From Alphaproteobacteria bacterium (GTDB lineage: Bacteria > Pseudomonadota > Alphaproteobacteria > Rhodobacterales > Rhodobacteraceae), in NCBI GenBank assembly GCA_009908505.1, contig JAAAPD010000003.1, positions 124,001-188,000 on the forward strand: a stretch of DNA of 64,000 nucleotides, written 5' to 3'. Shown one piece after another: positions 27,583-37,341 of this stretch (positions are counted from its first letter, which is position 1; every line of letters starts with the position of its first letter). The notes beneath the pieces were generated by a model, which searched no databases, had not been told where the DNA came from, and saw only the letters and a program-made list of their open reading frames with translations. Made by a program: the position numbers and the translations under genes.

Positions 27583-28920
27583 ATGCGTTTGATGCCGATC
27601 CTCACCGCCGTCCTGGTGTCCTTGGTGCTGTATTTCCTGATCTTCGAGCGCGAAACCGTGCTGGCCATCGCCCAGGTCAGCCCCGCCGAAGAAAGCGAAG
27701 AGGCCGTCGAAACCGGCCCGGCCCCGGTTAGCGTGGTGGTCGAAACCTCGACCGCGCAACCGGTGGACAGTGCCGTTGTTCTGCGCGGCCGGACCGAGGC
27801 GGCGCGCCAGGTCACCGTGGCCGCCGAAACGGCAGGGCAGGTGATTTCCGACCCGATCCGCAAGGGCGCCTTCGTCGAGGCCGGCGACGTGATGTGCGAA
27901 CTCGACCCGGGCACCCGCGAGACCAGCCTGGAGGAAACCCGCGGCCGCCTGCGCGAAGCCCGCGCCCGCCTGCCCGAGGCCCGCGCCCGCATTCCCGAGG
28001 CCGAGGCCGCCCGTGCCGAGGCCGCCGCCCGCCTGGCCGAGGCCAATTCGCGCCTGCTCGAAGCCCGTGCCCGGCTACGTGAGGCCGAGATCAACCAGAA
28101 TGCCGCGGCGCGGCTGTCCGAGGACGGCTTCGCCTCGGAAACCCGGCTGGCCAATGCCGACGCGACCCTGGCCTCGGCGCAGGCCGGTGTCACTTCGGCC
28201 GAGGCCGCGGTCGAGGGCGCCCAGGCCCGCATCCGCAGCGCCGAGGCCGGGATCGAAAGCGCCCAGGCCGGGGTGGAAGGCGCCCGCGCCGGTATCCAGT
28301 CGGCGCAGGCCGCCGTGGCCGCCGCCGAACGCGAACTGGACCGGCTGACCATCACCGCGCCTTTCTCGGGCCTGCTGGAAAGCGACACGGCCGAGCTGGG
28401 CACGCTGATGCAGCCCGGATCGCCCTGTGCCACGGTGATCCAGCTGGACCCGATCAAGCTTGTGGGGTTCGTCCCCGAGGCCGAAGTGGCCAAGGTCGAG
28501 GTCGGGGCCATGGCCGGCGCTCGGCTGACCGACGGCGAACAGGTCCGCGGCGAGGTGACCTTCCTGTCGCGCTCGGCCGACGAGAACACCCGCACCTTCC
28601 GCGTCGAGATCGAGGTCGCCAATGCGGACCTCGCGATCCGCGACGGCCAGACCGCCGAGATCCTGATCGAAGCGGCGGGCCGGTCCGCCCACCTCCTGGC
28701 CGGATCGTCCCTGACGCTGAATGATGACGGCGATATCGGAATTCGAGCCGTGGATTCGGACAATACGGCCAGTTTCATGCCGGTGAGTGTCCTGCGCGAT
28801 ACCGTCGAGGGCATCTGGGTAACGGGCCTGCCCGAAACGGTGGATGTCATCGTCGTGGGCCAGGAATATGTCCGCGACGGCGTGCCCGTCGAACCCACCT
28901 ACCGGGAGGCAAAGGGATGA
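27583..28920 (+). CDS. RND efflux periplasmic adaptor (membrane fusion protein)
   Basis: The 445-residue adaptor has an N-terminal membrane anchor, a first lipoyl half (VTVAAETAGQVISD), an unusually long Ala/Arg/Glu-rich coiled-coil hairpin (about residues 110-255, with repeated EARARLxEA and SAEAGIESAQAG units), and a second lipoyl half (ITAPFSGLLES). A beta-barrel domain and a membrane-proximal domain follow. Such proteins link an RND pump to an outer membrane channel. ATG 27583 follows AAGGAAAG. Its stop overlaps the permease start (ATGA). No TolC-type gene is adjacent. Confidence 0.9.
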   Translation: MRLMPILTAVLVSLVLYFLIFERETVLAIAQVSPAEESEEAVETGPAPVSVVVETSTAQPVDSAVVLRGRTEAARQVTVAAETAGQVISDPIRKGAFVEAGDVMCELDPGTRETSLEETRGRLREARARLPEARARIPEAEAARAEAAARLAEANSRLLEARARLREAEINQNAAARLSEDGFASETRLANADATLASAQAGVTSAEAAVEGAQARIRSAEAGIESAQAGVEGARAGIQSAQAAVAAAERELDRLTITAPFSGLLESDTAELGTLMQPGSPCATVIQLDPIKLVGFVPEAEVAKVEVGAMAGARLTDGEQVRGEVTFLSRSADENTRTFRVEIEVANADLAIRDGQTAEILIEAAGRSAHLLAGSSLTLNDDGDIGIRAVDSDNTASFMPVSVLRDTVEGIWVTGLPETVDVIVVGQEYVRDGVPVEPTYREAKG

Positions 28921-31900
28921 CCGGCATCGTCGACTGGGCCGCAAACCACGCCCGCATGATCATCGCCTTCATCATCCTCTCGCTTACTGCGGGGGGCGCG
29001 GCCTATGTCGGGCTGCCCAAGGAAGGTGAGCCGGATATCGAGATCCCGGCGCTCTTCGTTTCGGTCCCCTTTCCCGGCATTTCGGCAGAAGACTCCGAGA
29101 CCCTTCTGGTCAAGCCCATGGAGGCCGAGCTTCAGGATATAGACGGCCTCGATACCATGTCGTCCACCGCCGCCGAAGGCTATGCCGGGGTGGCGCTGGA
29201 ATTCGAGTTCGGTTGGGACAAGTCGCGCACCATGGCCGATGTCCGCGATGCCATGAACAGCGCCGAGGGCCAGTTCCCCGCCGGCGCCGATCAGTATTCC
29301 ATCAACGAGATCAACTTTTCCGAATTCCCGATCATCATCGTCAACCTGACCGGCGAGGTGCCCGAGCGCACGCTGATCGAGGTTGCCGAGGATCTGCAGG
29401 ACGAGGTCGAGGGGATCGACGCCGTGCTCGAGGCGCAGCTGACCGGTCAGCGCGAAGAGATGCTCGAGGTCGTGATCGACCCGCTCAAGCTGGAAAGCTA
29501 CGACGTCACCGCCAATGACCTGATCAATGTCGTCACGCAGAACAACCTTCTGGTCGCCGCCGGGGAAGTGACCAGCGAAACCGGCGATTTCTCGGTCAAG
29601 ATCCCGTCCTCGTTCGACGACGCCCGCGATGTCTACGACCTGCCGGTGCGCACCAATGGCGACCGCGTCGTCACGTTGGGCGACCTGGCCGAGATCAAAC
29701 TGACCTTCGAGGACCGCGACAGCACAGCCCGTTTCAACGGCACGACAACGGTCGCTTTGCAGGTGGTCAAGCGCAAGGGGTTCAACCTGATAGACACCGC
29801 AGCGCAGGTGCGCGACACGGTCGATGCCGCCGTGGCCGAGTGGCCCGAGGATCTGCGCCAGGCCGTGGAGGTGGGCTTTTCCAATGACCAGAGTCGCGTC
29901 GTGGCCTCGATGGTCAGCCAGCTGGAAGGCTCGGTTCTGACGGCCATCGCGCTGGTGATGATCGTCGTGCTGGCCGCGCTCGGCATCCGGCCGGCGCTGC
30001 TGGTCGGCTTCGCCATCCCGACCTCGTTCCTCTTGTGTTTCGCGCTGTTCGCCGTGCTGGACGTGACGATTTCCAACATCGTGATGTTCGGCCTTATCCT
30101 GGCGGTTGGTATTCTGGTCGACGGGGCCATCGTGGTGGTCGAATATGCCGACAAGCGCATTTCCGAGGGCACAGGCCCCATGCACGCCTATGTCGAGGCC
30201 GCCCGCCGCATGTTCTGGCCCATCGTCAGTTCCACCGCGACCACGCTCTGTGCCTTCCTTCCGATGCTGTTCTGGCCGGGTGTCGCGGGCGAATTCATGG
30301 GGCTCTTGCCGGTCACCATCATCTTCGTCCTGACCGCCTCTTTGATCGTGGCGCTGATCTACCTGCCGGTGATGGGCGGCGTGACCGGCCGCATGAGCCG
30401 GGTTTTCGGGCGCTGGTCGGACGCGCTGGCGGCACGCCTGCCATGGCTGGCCCGCGCCGCCCTCGTCGTGCCGGCGATCCTGATCGCCTATGCCGGCGCA
30501 ATGCTGACGCTGAACCCGGGCTATTTCTCGGGTCAGGCGGTGCAGACCGACGGGCTGGTCGCCTCATTGCCCGGGATTGCGCTGTTCCTGGCCGGGTGTG
30601 TGGCCGTGGCGATCACGGTCGGGTCGGCCAAGATCACCCGTGCTCCCGAACGCATCCGGGCCGGATATCGGCGCAGCCCATTCGGCCACGTCATCAACTT
30701 CATCGCCGGCAACCCTGTTATGCCGATCGTGTCGATCGCCGTGATCGGCTTCCTGGTGGTCTCGGTCTTCACCTATTTCGGAGCCAACAACAACGGCGTG
30801 GAATTCTTCGCCGAAAGCGAACCGGAACAGGCCATCGTCTACGTCCAGGCCCGCGGCAACCTGTCGATCGAGGAAAAGGATGCCCTTGTCGCCCAGGCCG
30901 AGCAACTGGTGCTGGATCAACATGGTGTCGACACCGTTTTCGCCTTTGCCGGCGAGGGCGGGCTGAACCAGAACACTGCAGGGGCACAGGGCCCGCGCGA
31001 CACGATCGGTCAGCTTCAACTGGAACTGATCCCCTGGGAAGACCGCGCCGCCTATGCCCGCGAGCACGACGTGACGTTCGAAGAGCTCGACGGCGATGTC
31101 GTCATGGCGAATATCCAGGCGGCGCTGGACACCATCCCCGGCATCCAGTCCGAAATCCTCAACCTGTCGCGCGGCCCGGCCAGCGCCAAGCCCGTGCATC
31201 TGCGCCTGACCGGCGATGATTGGAGCGCCCTGCGCGATGCCGCGGCCATCGTGCGGGACCGGTTCGACCAAACCATCGGCCTGACCCAGATCGAGGACAG
31301 CCGCCCCCTGCCCGGCATCGACTGGGAAATCGACGTGGATGTCGAAAAGGCCGGCCGCTACGGCGCCAACGTCGCCTCGGTCGGCGGCATGCTGCAACTG
31401 GTCACGCGCGGCATCCTGCTGGACACCTACACGCCGCAAGGCAGCGATGAAGAGATCGAAATCCGCGTCCGCCTGCCGCGCGAGGATCGGGTTCTGTCCA
31501 CCCTCGACAGCCTCAAGGTGCGCACGAATTCGGGGCTGATCCCGCTGTCAAATTTCGTCACCCGGTCCCCGGTGCCGAAGCTGGCCCAGATCGACCGCGT
31601 CGACCAGGAACGCTATTTCGACGTCAAGGCCGGGGTCGAAGAGGGGCTGGTGAATTTCGTCACCGACGGGCCGGATGGCGGCACGACGACCCTGGGCACA
31701 TTCCGCGAACTGACGGAACCTGCCGGCGCCGAGGCCAACCGAACCGTCGAAAGCACGGATGGTACGGTCTATGCGCTGATCGAGTTGAGCGCGGCCGACA
31801 CCCTCGGCGCCGTTCAGGAGGCCATCAACGACGGCGGCGCCCGGCCCGAGGTTCTCAATGGCAATGAACGGATCGCCCTCCTGACCGACTGGCTGGAGAC

Positions 31901-32696
31901 GGAAAACCCTCTGCCGGCCGACATCGGATGGAAGTGGACCGGCGATCAGCAGGACCAGGCCGAAAGCCAGGAATTCCTGCAGGTGGCATTTGCCGGGGCG
32001 CTGGGGCTGATGTTCATCATCCTGCTGGCCCAGTTCAACAGCTTCTACAACGCGACACTGGTCCTGCTCGCGGTGGTTTTGTCCACAACCGGGGTGCTGA
32101 TCGGCATGCTGGTCATGGATCAGCCCTTCTCGATCATCATGACGGGTACGGGCATCGTGGCGCTGGCCGGGATCGTGGTGAACAACAATATCGTGCTGAT
32201 CGACACCTACCAGGAATACGAAAGATACATGCCGCGCGCCGAGGCGATCACCCGCACGGCCGAGGACCGGATTCGGCCGGTCCTGCTGACAACGACGACC
32301 ACAATGGCCGGCCTGTCGCCAATGATGTTCGGAATCAGCCTCGACTTCTTCGGCGGCGGCTATTCCATCGACAGCCCCACCGCGCTGTGGTGGAAACAGC
32401 TGGCCACTGCCGTCGTCTTCGGCCTGGGCATCGCGACGATGCTGACGTTGGTCTTCACGCCTGCGATGCTGGCGCTCAGGGTCTGGGTCACCACCTATGC
32501 CCGCTGGGCGGCGCAAGGCTTGGCCAAGCTGGGATCGGGCCGGGGTAGCCGCATCGCCCGCGACTGGGCGCTGGAGCGCGAGGCGCGCCGGACCAAGGTG
32601 CCGGAAATCCAGTGGGATGATTTCGACGGCTTCACCGAACCGGAAGAAGACCCGGTCATCGCCCCCGCATCGCCCCCCCTGCGCGCCGCCGAGTAG
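28917..32696 (+). CDS. RND-family efflux transporter permease
   Basis: This proton-driven inner membrane pump has 1259 residues, about 200 more than most AcrB-type proteins. It has the RND signature region (GLPKEGEPDIEIP, then porter domains) and two sets of transmembrane helices with VGILVDGAIVVVEYADKR in the first half. GIVVNNNIVLIDTYQEYERY is the matching repeat in the second half. Extra length lies after the sixth helix (about 500-610, adding hydrophobic segments) and in a charged C-terminal tail. The substrate is unknown. It is translationally coupled to the adaptor gene. Confidence 0.92.
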   Translation: MTGIVDWAANHARMIIAFIILSLTAGGAAYVGLPKEGEPDIEIPALFVSVPFPGISAEDSETLLVKPMEAELQDIDGLDTMSSTAAEGYAGVALEFEFGWDKSRTMADVRDAMNSAEGQFPAGADQYSINEINFSEFPIIIVNLTGEVPERTLIEVAEDLQDEVEGIDAVLEAQLTGQREEMLEVVIDPLKLESYDVTANDLINVVTQNNLLVAAGEVTSETGDFSVKIPSSFDDARDVYDLPVRTNGDRVVTLGDLAEIKLTFEDRDSTARFNGTTTVALQVVKRKGFNLIDTAAQVRDTVDAAVAEWPEDLRQAVEVGFSNDQSRVVASMVSQLEGSVLTAIALVMIVVLAALGIRPALLVGFAIPTSFLLCFALFAVLDVTISNIVMFGLILAVGILVDGAIVVVEYADKRISEGTGPMHAYVEAARRMFWPIVSSTATTLCAFLPMLFWPGVAGEFMGLLPVTIIFVLTASLIVALIYLPVMGGVTGRMSRVFGRWSDALAARLPWLARAALVVPAILIAYAGAMLTLNPGYFSGQAVQTDGLVASLPGIALFLAGCVAVAITVGSAKITRAPERIRAGYRRSPFGHVINFIAGNPVMPIVSIAVIGFLVVSVFTYFGANNNGVEFFAESEPEQAIVYVQARGNLSIEEKDALVAQAEQLVLDQHGVDTVFAFAGEGGLNQNTAGAQGPRDTIGQLQLELIPWEDRAAYAREHDVTFEELDGDVVMANIQAALDTIPGIQSEILNLSRGPASAKPVHLRLTGDDWSALRDAAAIVRDRFDQTIGLTQIEDSRPLPGIDWEIDVDVEKAGRYGANVASVGGMLQLVTRGILLDTYTPQGSDEEIEIRVRLPREDRVLSTLDSLKVRTNSGLIPLSNFVTRSPVPKLAQIDRVDQERYFDVKAGVEEGLVNFVTDGPDGGTTTLGTFRELTEPAGAEANRTVESTDGTVYALIELSAADTLGAVQEAINDGGARPEVLNGNERIALLTDWLETENPLPADIGWKWTGDQQDQAESQEFLQVAFAGALGLMFIILLAQFNSFYNATLVLLAVVLSTTGVLIGMLVMDQPFSIIMTGTGIVALAGIVVNNNIVLIDTYQEYERYMPRAEAITRTAEDRIRPVLLTTTTTMAGLSPMMFGISLDFFGGGYSIDSPTALWWKQLATAVVFGLGIATMLTLVFTPAMLALRVWVTTYARWAAQGLAKLGSGRGSRIARDWALEREARRTKVPEIQWDDFDGFTEPEEDPVIAPASPPLRAAE

Positions 32697-32886
32697 CCTT
32701 TCTGGTCCGGATCGCGGGTAAGGACTGCCCCGGCAATGGCCGCTGGGGGCGACGGTGCGGCATGCGAATGGCGGCCAAAAGCCCAAAACAGCCGAATGCT
32801 GCACGGCGCCCGAGCGCCTGCATTCCGCGGTGATATTCGTCGGTTTATACATTGTTAGATAGCTTTTTATCGATTAGTAGGACTTC

Positions 32887-33192
32887 ATGACGGATCGACT
32901 CTCTCAATCAAAGGCGCTGGCGAATGAGCACCGGCTTGCGATTCTTGACTGGCTCAAGGACCCGCAAAAGCACTTCGGGCATCAAGAAAGCGGCGATCCC
33001 GGCGAAATCGGGGTCTGTGTGACGTTGTTCGTGGAAAAGCTGGAGATGAGCCAGCCCACGGTGAGCAGGCATCTGGAGCTGCTGCAGCGCGCCGGGTTTC
33101 TGCGCGTTAGCCGCGTCGGGCGCTGGTCCTATTTTTCGCGCGATGAGGACGCCCTTGCGGGATATCGGAGATGGTTGAATGATACCCTTTGA
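32887..33192 (+). CDS. ArsR-family winged-helix regulator
   Basis: The 101-residue protein is a single ArsR/SmtB winged helix: SKALANEHRLAILDWLKDP, then EKLEMSQPTVSRHLELLQRAGFL (recognition helix) and a wing VSRVGRWSYFSRDED. It has one cysteine (GVCVTLF) and no CxCxxC metal site, so a non-metal ligand is likely. The upstream 190-base region ends in an AT-rich stretch (TTTATACATTGTTAGATAG) that probably holds its promoter. The 3' end overlaps the following hydrolase start by 14 bases, so it probably controls that gene. Confidence 0.88.
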   Translation: MTDRLSQSKALANEHRLAILDWLKDPQKHFGHQESGDPGEIGVCVTLFVEKLEMSQPTVSRHLELLQRAGFLRVSRVGRWSYFSRDEDALAGYRRWLNDTL

Positions 33193-34084
33193 CGAGATGG
33201 ATCGGAAGCTGCTGCCGCAGTTCGAGCGCCGGACAGTTGCGACCGCCGACGGCCCTGTCCGCGCGCTTGTCGCCGGGAAGGGTCCGCCGCTTCTGATGTT
33301 GCATGGCGACCCGCAGACACATCTATGCTGGCATCAGGTCGCACCAGCACTGACAGCGACGCATACCGTTGTCCTGACTGATCTCAGAGGGCGCGGCGAA
33401 AGCCACAAGCCCGGGCCGACGGATGACCATGAACCGTACTCCAAACGCGCCATGGCGGCGGAACAACTTGCGGTGATGCAGGCTCTCGGGTTCCGTCGGT
33501 TTTCCGTGGCGGGTCATGACCGAGGCGCTCGTGTCGCTCGGCGCATGGCGCTCGATCATCCGCAGAGCATCGAAAAGCTCGTCGTCATGGACATCGTCCC
33601 AGCCATCGATCTCTACGAAAACACGACCGCGGCGGTTGCGCAGGACTATTTCTACTTCTTCTTTCTGACCCAGCCACACCCGATCGCAGAGAGCCTGATC
33701 TCAGGCGATCCCCAGACCTTCATGGGGCAAATCCTGACCGGGCTGCCCGGCGCGACCGTGCCCTTCGATTCGGAGGCGCTGGAACTCTACATCAAGTCTT
33801 CTTCGCGGCCCGAGTCGATCACCGCCATGTGCGAATGTTTCCGCGCAGGCCGCACGCTCGACGTGAAAGCCGATGCGGCGGATCGAGCGAACGGTCGAAA
33901 GATCGAGTGCCCCACGATGGTCGTCTGGGGAGCGAGAGGCGTTGTCGGACAGTGCTTTGACGTGACGTCTATCTGGTCGTCCTGGGCACCTGACGCTCAG
34001 TTCGAGCCGGTCGATTGCGGTCACTTCATCCCCGAGGAGGCGCCCGAGCACGCCGTCCGGTTGATCAAGTCGTTTCTAGGCTGA
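33179..34084 (+). CDS. Haloacetate-dehalogenase-like alpha/beta hydrolase
   Basis: The 301-residue protein matches the fluoroacetate dehalogenase (DehH1) group: LHGDPQTHLCWHQVAP, DLRGRGES, the nucleophile loop GHDRGARVARRMALDHP (Asp114, Arg115, Arg118), the acid in MDIVPA (Asp138) and the His in CGHFIPEEAPE. Asp as nucleophile means dehalogenase or epoxide-hydrolase chemistry. The residues that hold fluoride in the well-studied enzyme (His, Trp, Tyr) read Tyr159, Phe160 and Phe (CECFRAG) here, so defluorination is doubtful. It is co-transcribed with the ArsR gene. Codon use looks less GC-biased than the neighbours, hinting at transfer. Confidence 0.82.
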   Translation: MIPFDEMDRKLLPQFERRTVATADGPVRALVAGKGPPLLMLHGDPQTHLCWHQVAPALTATHTVVLTDLRGRGESHKPGPTDDHEPYSKRAMAAEQLAVMQALGFRRFSVAGHDRGARVARRMALDHPQSIEKLVVMDIVPAIDLYENTTAAVAQDYFYFFFLTQPHPIAESLISGDPQTFMGQILTGLPGATVPFDSEALELYIKSSSRPESITAMCECFRAGRTLDVKADAADRANGRKIECPTMVVWGARGVVGQCFDVTSIWSSWAPDAQFEPVDCGHFIPEEAPEHAVRLIKSFLG

Positions 34085-34208
34085 ACTCGGATACTTCACC
34101 GATAAGTGCTTCTCAGCACGCCAAAAAATCATCACGAGGAGTCGTACAAAGCCGACCTTGGCTCGGCATCGAAAGCGGTCTGCTTCGTCCCGCCACGCCG
34201 CCTTTCGA

Positions 34209-36029
34209 TCAAGCCGCCCGCTCCTCGGCCTGCTGGCGGGCCCAGAGCCGGGCATAGCGCCCGGCGCTCGACAATAGCGCGTCATGGGTGCCCTGTTCGA
34301 CGATCTCGCCCTTTTCCAGCACCACGATACGGTCCGCATCCGCGATGGTAGAGAGGCGATGCGCGATGGTCAGCACCGTGCGGCCCTGTCCCATCGCCTT
34401 GAGCTCGGACTGGATGTCGCGCTCGGTATCGGTGTCCAGCGCGCTCGTCGCCTCGTCCAGCAGCAGGATCGGCGGGTTCTTGAGAAGGGTCCGGGCGATG
34501 CCCACGCGCTGTTTCTCGCCGCCAGAAAGTTTCAAACCCCGTTCGCCAACCTGCGTGTCATAGCCCCCGGGCAGGCCCGTGATGAAATCGTGGATCTTGG
34601 CGGCCTTGGCCACCGCGATGATCTCGTCCTCGCTGGCCCCGTCCCGGCCATAGGCGATGTTGTAGCGGATCGTGTCGTTGAACAGCACCGTGTCCTGCGG
34701 CACCACGCCGATCGCCTCGTGCAGGCTGTCCTGTGTCACGTCGCGGATATCCTGGCCGTCGATCCGGATCGCCCCGCCCGAGACATCGTAGAACCGGAAC
34801 AGCAGGCGCCCGATGGTGGACTTGCCCGATCCCGAGGATCCCACGATGGCCACGGTCTCGCCCCCCGTTACGGTCAGCGACACGCCCTTGAGGATGGCCC
34901 GATCAGTGTCGTAGCCAAATGAAACCGTGTCAAAGGCCACCTCTCCGGATTTCACATTCAGAACCTTGGCGCCGGGCTTATCGGACACATCAGACGGTTG
35001 CTCTAACAAATCGAACATTTCGCCCATATCGACCATGGCCTGGCGGATTTCCCGGTAAACCGAGCCGAGGAAGTTCAGCGGCATGGTGATCTGGATCATG
35101 TAGGCGTTGATCATGACGAAATCGCCGGTGGTCAGCGTGCCGTTCTGCACCCCGAAGGCGGCCATCACCATGACCAGGACCAGCCCCGTGGTGATCACGA
35201 AGGCCTGGCCGAAGTTCAACAAGCCCAGCGTGTAGGCGGTCTTGAGCGCCGCGGTCTCGTAAAGCGCCATGGCCCCGTCATAGCGTCTGGCCTCACGCGA
35301 CTCGGCGCCGAAATACTTGACGGTCTCGAAGTTCAGCAGGCTGTCGATGGCCTTCTGGTTGGCGTCGGTGTCCTGCTCGTTCATCTCCTTGCGGATGCGC
35401 ACGCGCCATTCGGTCACCTTGAAGGTGAAATAGATATAGATCGCGATGGTCACGGCCACCACGCCCACGTAGCTGAACCCGAAATGCCACAGCAGGATCA
35501 CCGCGATCATCATCAATTCGAGGATCAGCGGCCCGATGCTGAACAGCAGGAAGCGCAGCAGGAAATCCACGCCTTTGACCCCGCGCTCGATGATCCGGCT
35601 GAGGCCCCCGGTCTTGCGGGTGATGTGATAGCGCAAGGACAGGCGGTGGATATGGGTGAAGGTCTCCAGCGCCAGTTGCCGCAGCGCGCCCTGGCCCACC
35701 TTGGCGAAGATCATGTCGCGCAGCTGCTGGAACCCGTTGGTCATCAGCCGCGCCATTCCATAGGCCACGGTCAGCCCCACTGCGCCCAGCGCGAGCAACA
35801 TCGCGTCGCCCGCCTCGCCCGACAGCGCATCGACAACCAGCTTGTAGAGCATCGGCCCGACCACCGCGACCAGCTTGGAGGCGAACAGCGCCATCATGGC
35901 CAGCACCACGCGGCGCTTCACCCAGGGCTTGTCGTCCGGCCACAGATAGGGGGCGACCCGGCGGATCACGTTCCAGCCCTCGATCGGCTGGTCGTTCAGG
36001 TTGGCATCGGTTTTGGGCAGGCGGCGCAT
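34209..36029 (-). CDS. Atm1/ABCB7-type ABC exporter (fused permease-ATPase)
   Basis: This 606-residue half-transporter has an N-terminal membrane domain (six helices, about 45-330) and a C-terminal ATPase with Walker A GSSGSGKST, signature LSGGEKQRVGIAR and Walker B ILLLDEATSALD. The long N-terminal lead-in (DQPIEGWNVIRRVAPYLWP) and FETVKYFGAE are typical of the Atm1/HMT1 heavy-metal-tolerance group. That group exports glutathione-linked compounds related to Fe-S assembly or metal detoxification. It works as a homodimer. Confidence 0.9.
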   Translation of the reverse strand: MRRLPKTDANLNDQPIEGWNVIRRVAPYLWPDDKPWVKRRVVLAMMALFASKLVAVVGPMLYKLVVDALSGEAGDAMLLALGAVGLTVAYGMARLMTNGFQQLRDMIFAKVGQGALRQLALETFTHIHRLSLRYHITRKTGGLSRIIERGVKGVDFLLRFLLFSIGPLILELMMIAVILLWHFGFSYVGVVAVTIAIYIYFTFKVTEWRVRIRKEMNEQDTDANQKAIDSLLNFETVKYFGAESREARRYDGAMALYETAALKTAYTLGLLNFGQAFVITTGLVLVMVMAAFGVQNGTLTTGDFVMINAYMIQITMPLNFLGSVYREIRQAMVDMGEMFDLLEQPSDVSDKPGAKVLNVKSGEVAFDTVSFGYDTDRAILKGVSLTVTGGETVAIVGSSGSGKSTIGRLLFRFYDVSGGAIRIDGQDIRDVTQDSLHEAIGVVPQDTVLFNDTIRYNIAYGRDGASEDEIIAVAKAAKIHDFITGLPGGYDTQVGERGLKLSGGEKQRVGIARTLLKNPPILLLDEATSALDTDTERDIQSELKAMGQGRTVLTIAHRLSTIADADRIVVLEKGEIVEQGTHDALLSSAGRYARLWARQQAEERAA

Positions 36030-36093
36030 GGACGGGTCCTTGTGGCAAGGCCTCTTAAGTAGGAGCGTTGGCCCGCAATGACCAGAGCCGCCC

Positions 36094-37341
36094 TTAGATC
36101 ATCCGCATCATCCGGGCTTTTTCCCCGGCATCCGCCGGGTCCGACAGGGCCTTTGCCAGCCCGTCCAGCGCGGTGATGTTGTGGCCCGCCCGCAAGGCAT
36201 CCACATGGGGCAGCATCTCGCGGATGCCGCGCGCCTTCGGGGCGAACTCCTCCCAGCGCAGCAACGGGTTGAGCCAGATCAGCTGGCGACAGGACAGGCC
36301 CAGGCGTTCGACCTCGCGCCCCAGCGCACCGGTGTCGTCGCGGTCCAGCCCGTCGGTGATGAGCAAAACCACGGCACCCTGCCCCAGAACCCGGCGCGAC
36401 CAGTCCCGGTTGAATTCGTGCAAGCAGGCGGCGATGCGGGTGCCGCCCTCCCAGTCCTGCGCCTCGGCCCCGGCGCGGGCCAGGGCCTCGTCCACGTCGC
36501 GGGCGCGCATGTGACGTGTGATGTTGCTCAGCCGCGTGCCGAAGGTGAAGGCATGAACGCGCGCCCAGCCCTGGCCCTTTGCATTGCTGATCGCGTGGAC
36601 GAAATGCAGAACGGCCCGGGAATATTGCGACATCGACCCGGATATATCGCACAGAACGACCAGGTTCGGATAGCGGATGCGGCGGCGGCGCGTCTCGAAG
36701 GCGCGGATCTCGCCGCCATTGCGCATGGACCGGCGCATGGTGCGGCGCCAATCGGCCAATGGCCCGGCCAACGCCTCGGTGCGGCGGGATTTCACCGGGC
36801 GCACCGGCAGGGTCAGGCGCGCCAGTATCCGCTTGGCCCGGGCCATCTCCTCGGTGCTCATCTGTTCGAAATCGAGGGTCCGCAGCCGTTCCTCGGCGGA
36901 AATGGTGGCCGAGGCATCGATTTCGATCAGAGTTTCCTCGCCCGCCTCCTCGCTGTCCGGGCGGTCCGGCTCGATCCCGTCCAGCAGCGCCTCGGCCGCG
37001 CGTTTCTCGGCCGGTTTGGCCAGTTCCTCTTCCTGCACGCCGCGAATGGCGGGCAGCATCATGGACATCATCTGTTCAAGAAACCGCGGATCGCGCCAAT
37101 ACAGGCGAAAGACCTGCCCGAAGACTCGCAGGTGTTCGGGCCGCGAACAGAAACAGGCCTGGAGCGTCCAGTAGAAATCCTGCTTCTCGGAGAATCCCGC
37201 CACCTCGACCGCGCGGATCGCGTCGATCACCCGTCCCGGCCCCACCGGCAGCCCCGCCTTGCGCAGCGCGCGGGCGAAATGGGTGATGTTGCGCGCCAGC
37301 TTGCCATCCTCGGGCAGGTCGAGCGGGGGATAGTCCACCAT
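36094..37341 (-). CDS. CoxE-like von Willebrand factor A domain protein
   Basis: The 415-residue protein has a CoxE-type N-terminal region and a C-terminal VWA domain with the MIDAS metal site (LCDISGSMSQYSR, about 235-247, and ITDGLDRDD further on). It overlaps the upstream AAA ATPase gene by one base (TGATG). MoxR/VWA pairs act as chaperone systems that insert metals or activate enzymes; CoxD/CoxE serve CO dehydrogenase. No coxLMS genes are in the window, so the client is unknown. Confidence 0.88.
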   Translation of the reverse strand: MVDYPPLDLPEDGKLARNITHFARALRKAGLPVGPGRVIDAIRAVEVAGFSEKQDFYWTLQACFCSRPEHLRVFGQVFRLYWRDPRFLEQMMSMMLPAIRGVQEEELAKPAEKRAAEALLDGIEPDRPDSEEAGEETLIEIDASATISAEERLRTLDFEQMSTEEMARAKRILARLTLPVRPVKSRRTEALAGPLADWRRTMRRSMRNGGEIRAFETRRRRIRYPNLVVLCDISGSMSQYSRAVLHFVHAISNAKGQGWARVHAFTFGTRLSNITRHMRARDVDEALARAGAEAQDWEGGTRIAACLHEFNRDWSRRVLGQGAVVLLITDGLDRDDTGALGREVERLGLSCRQLIWLNPLLRWEEFAPKARGIREMLPHVDALRAGHNITALDGLAKALSDPADAGEKARMMRMI

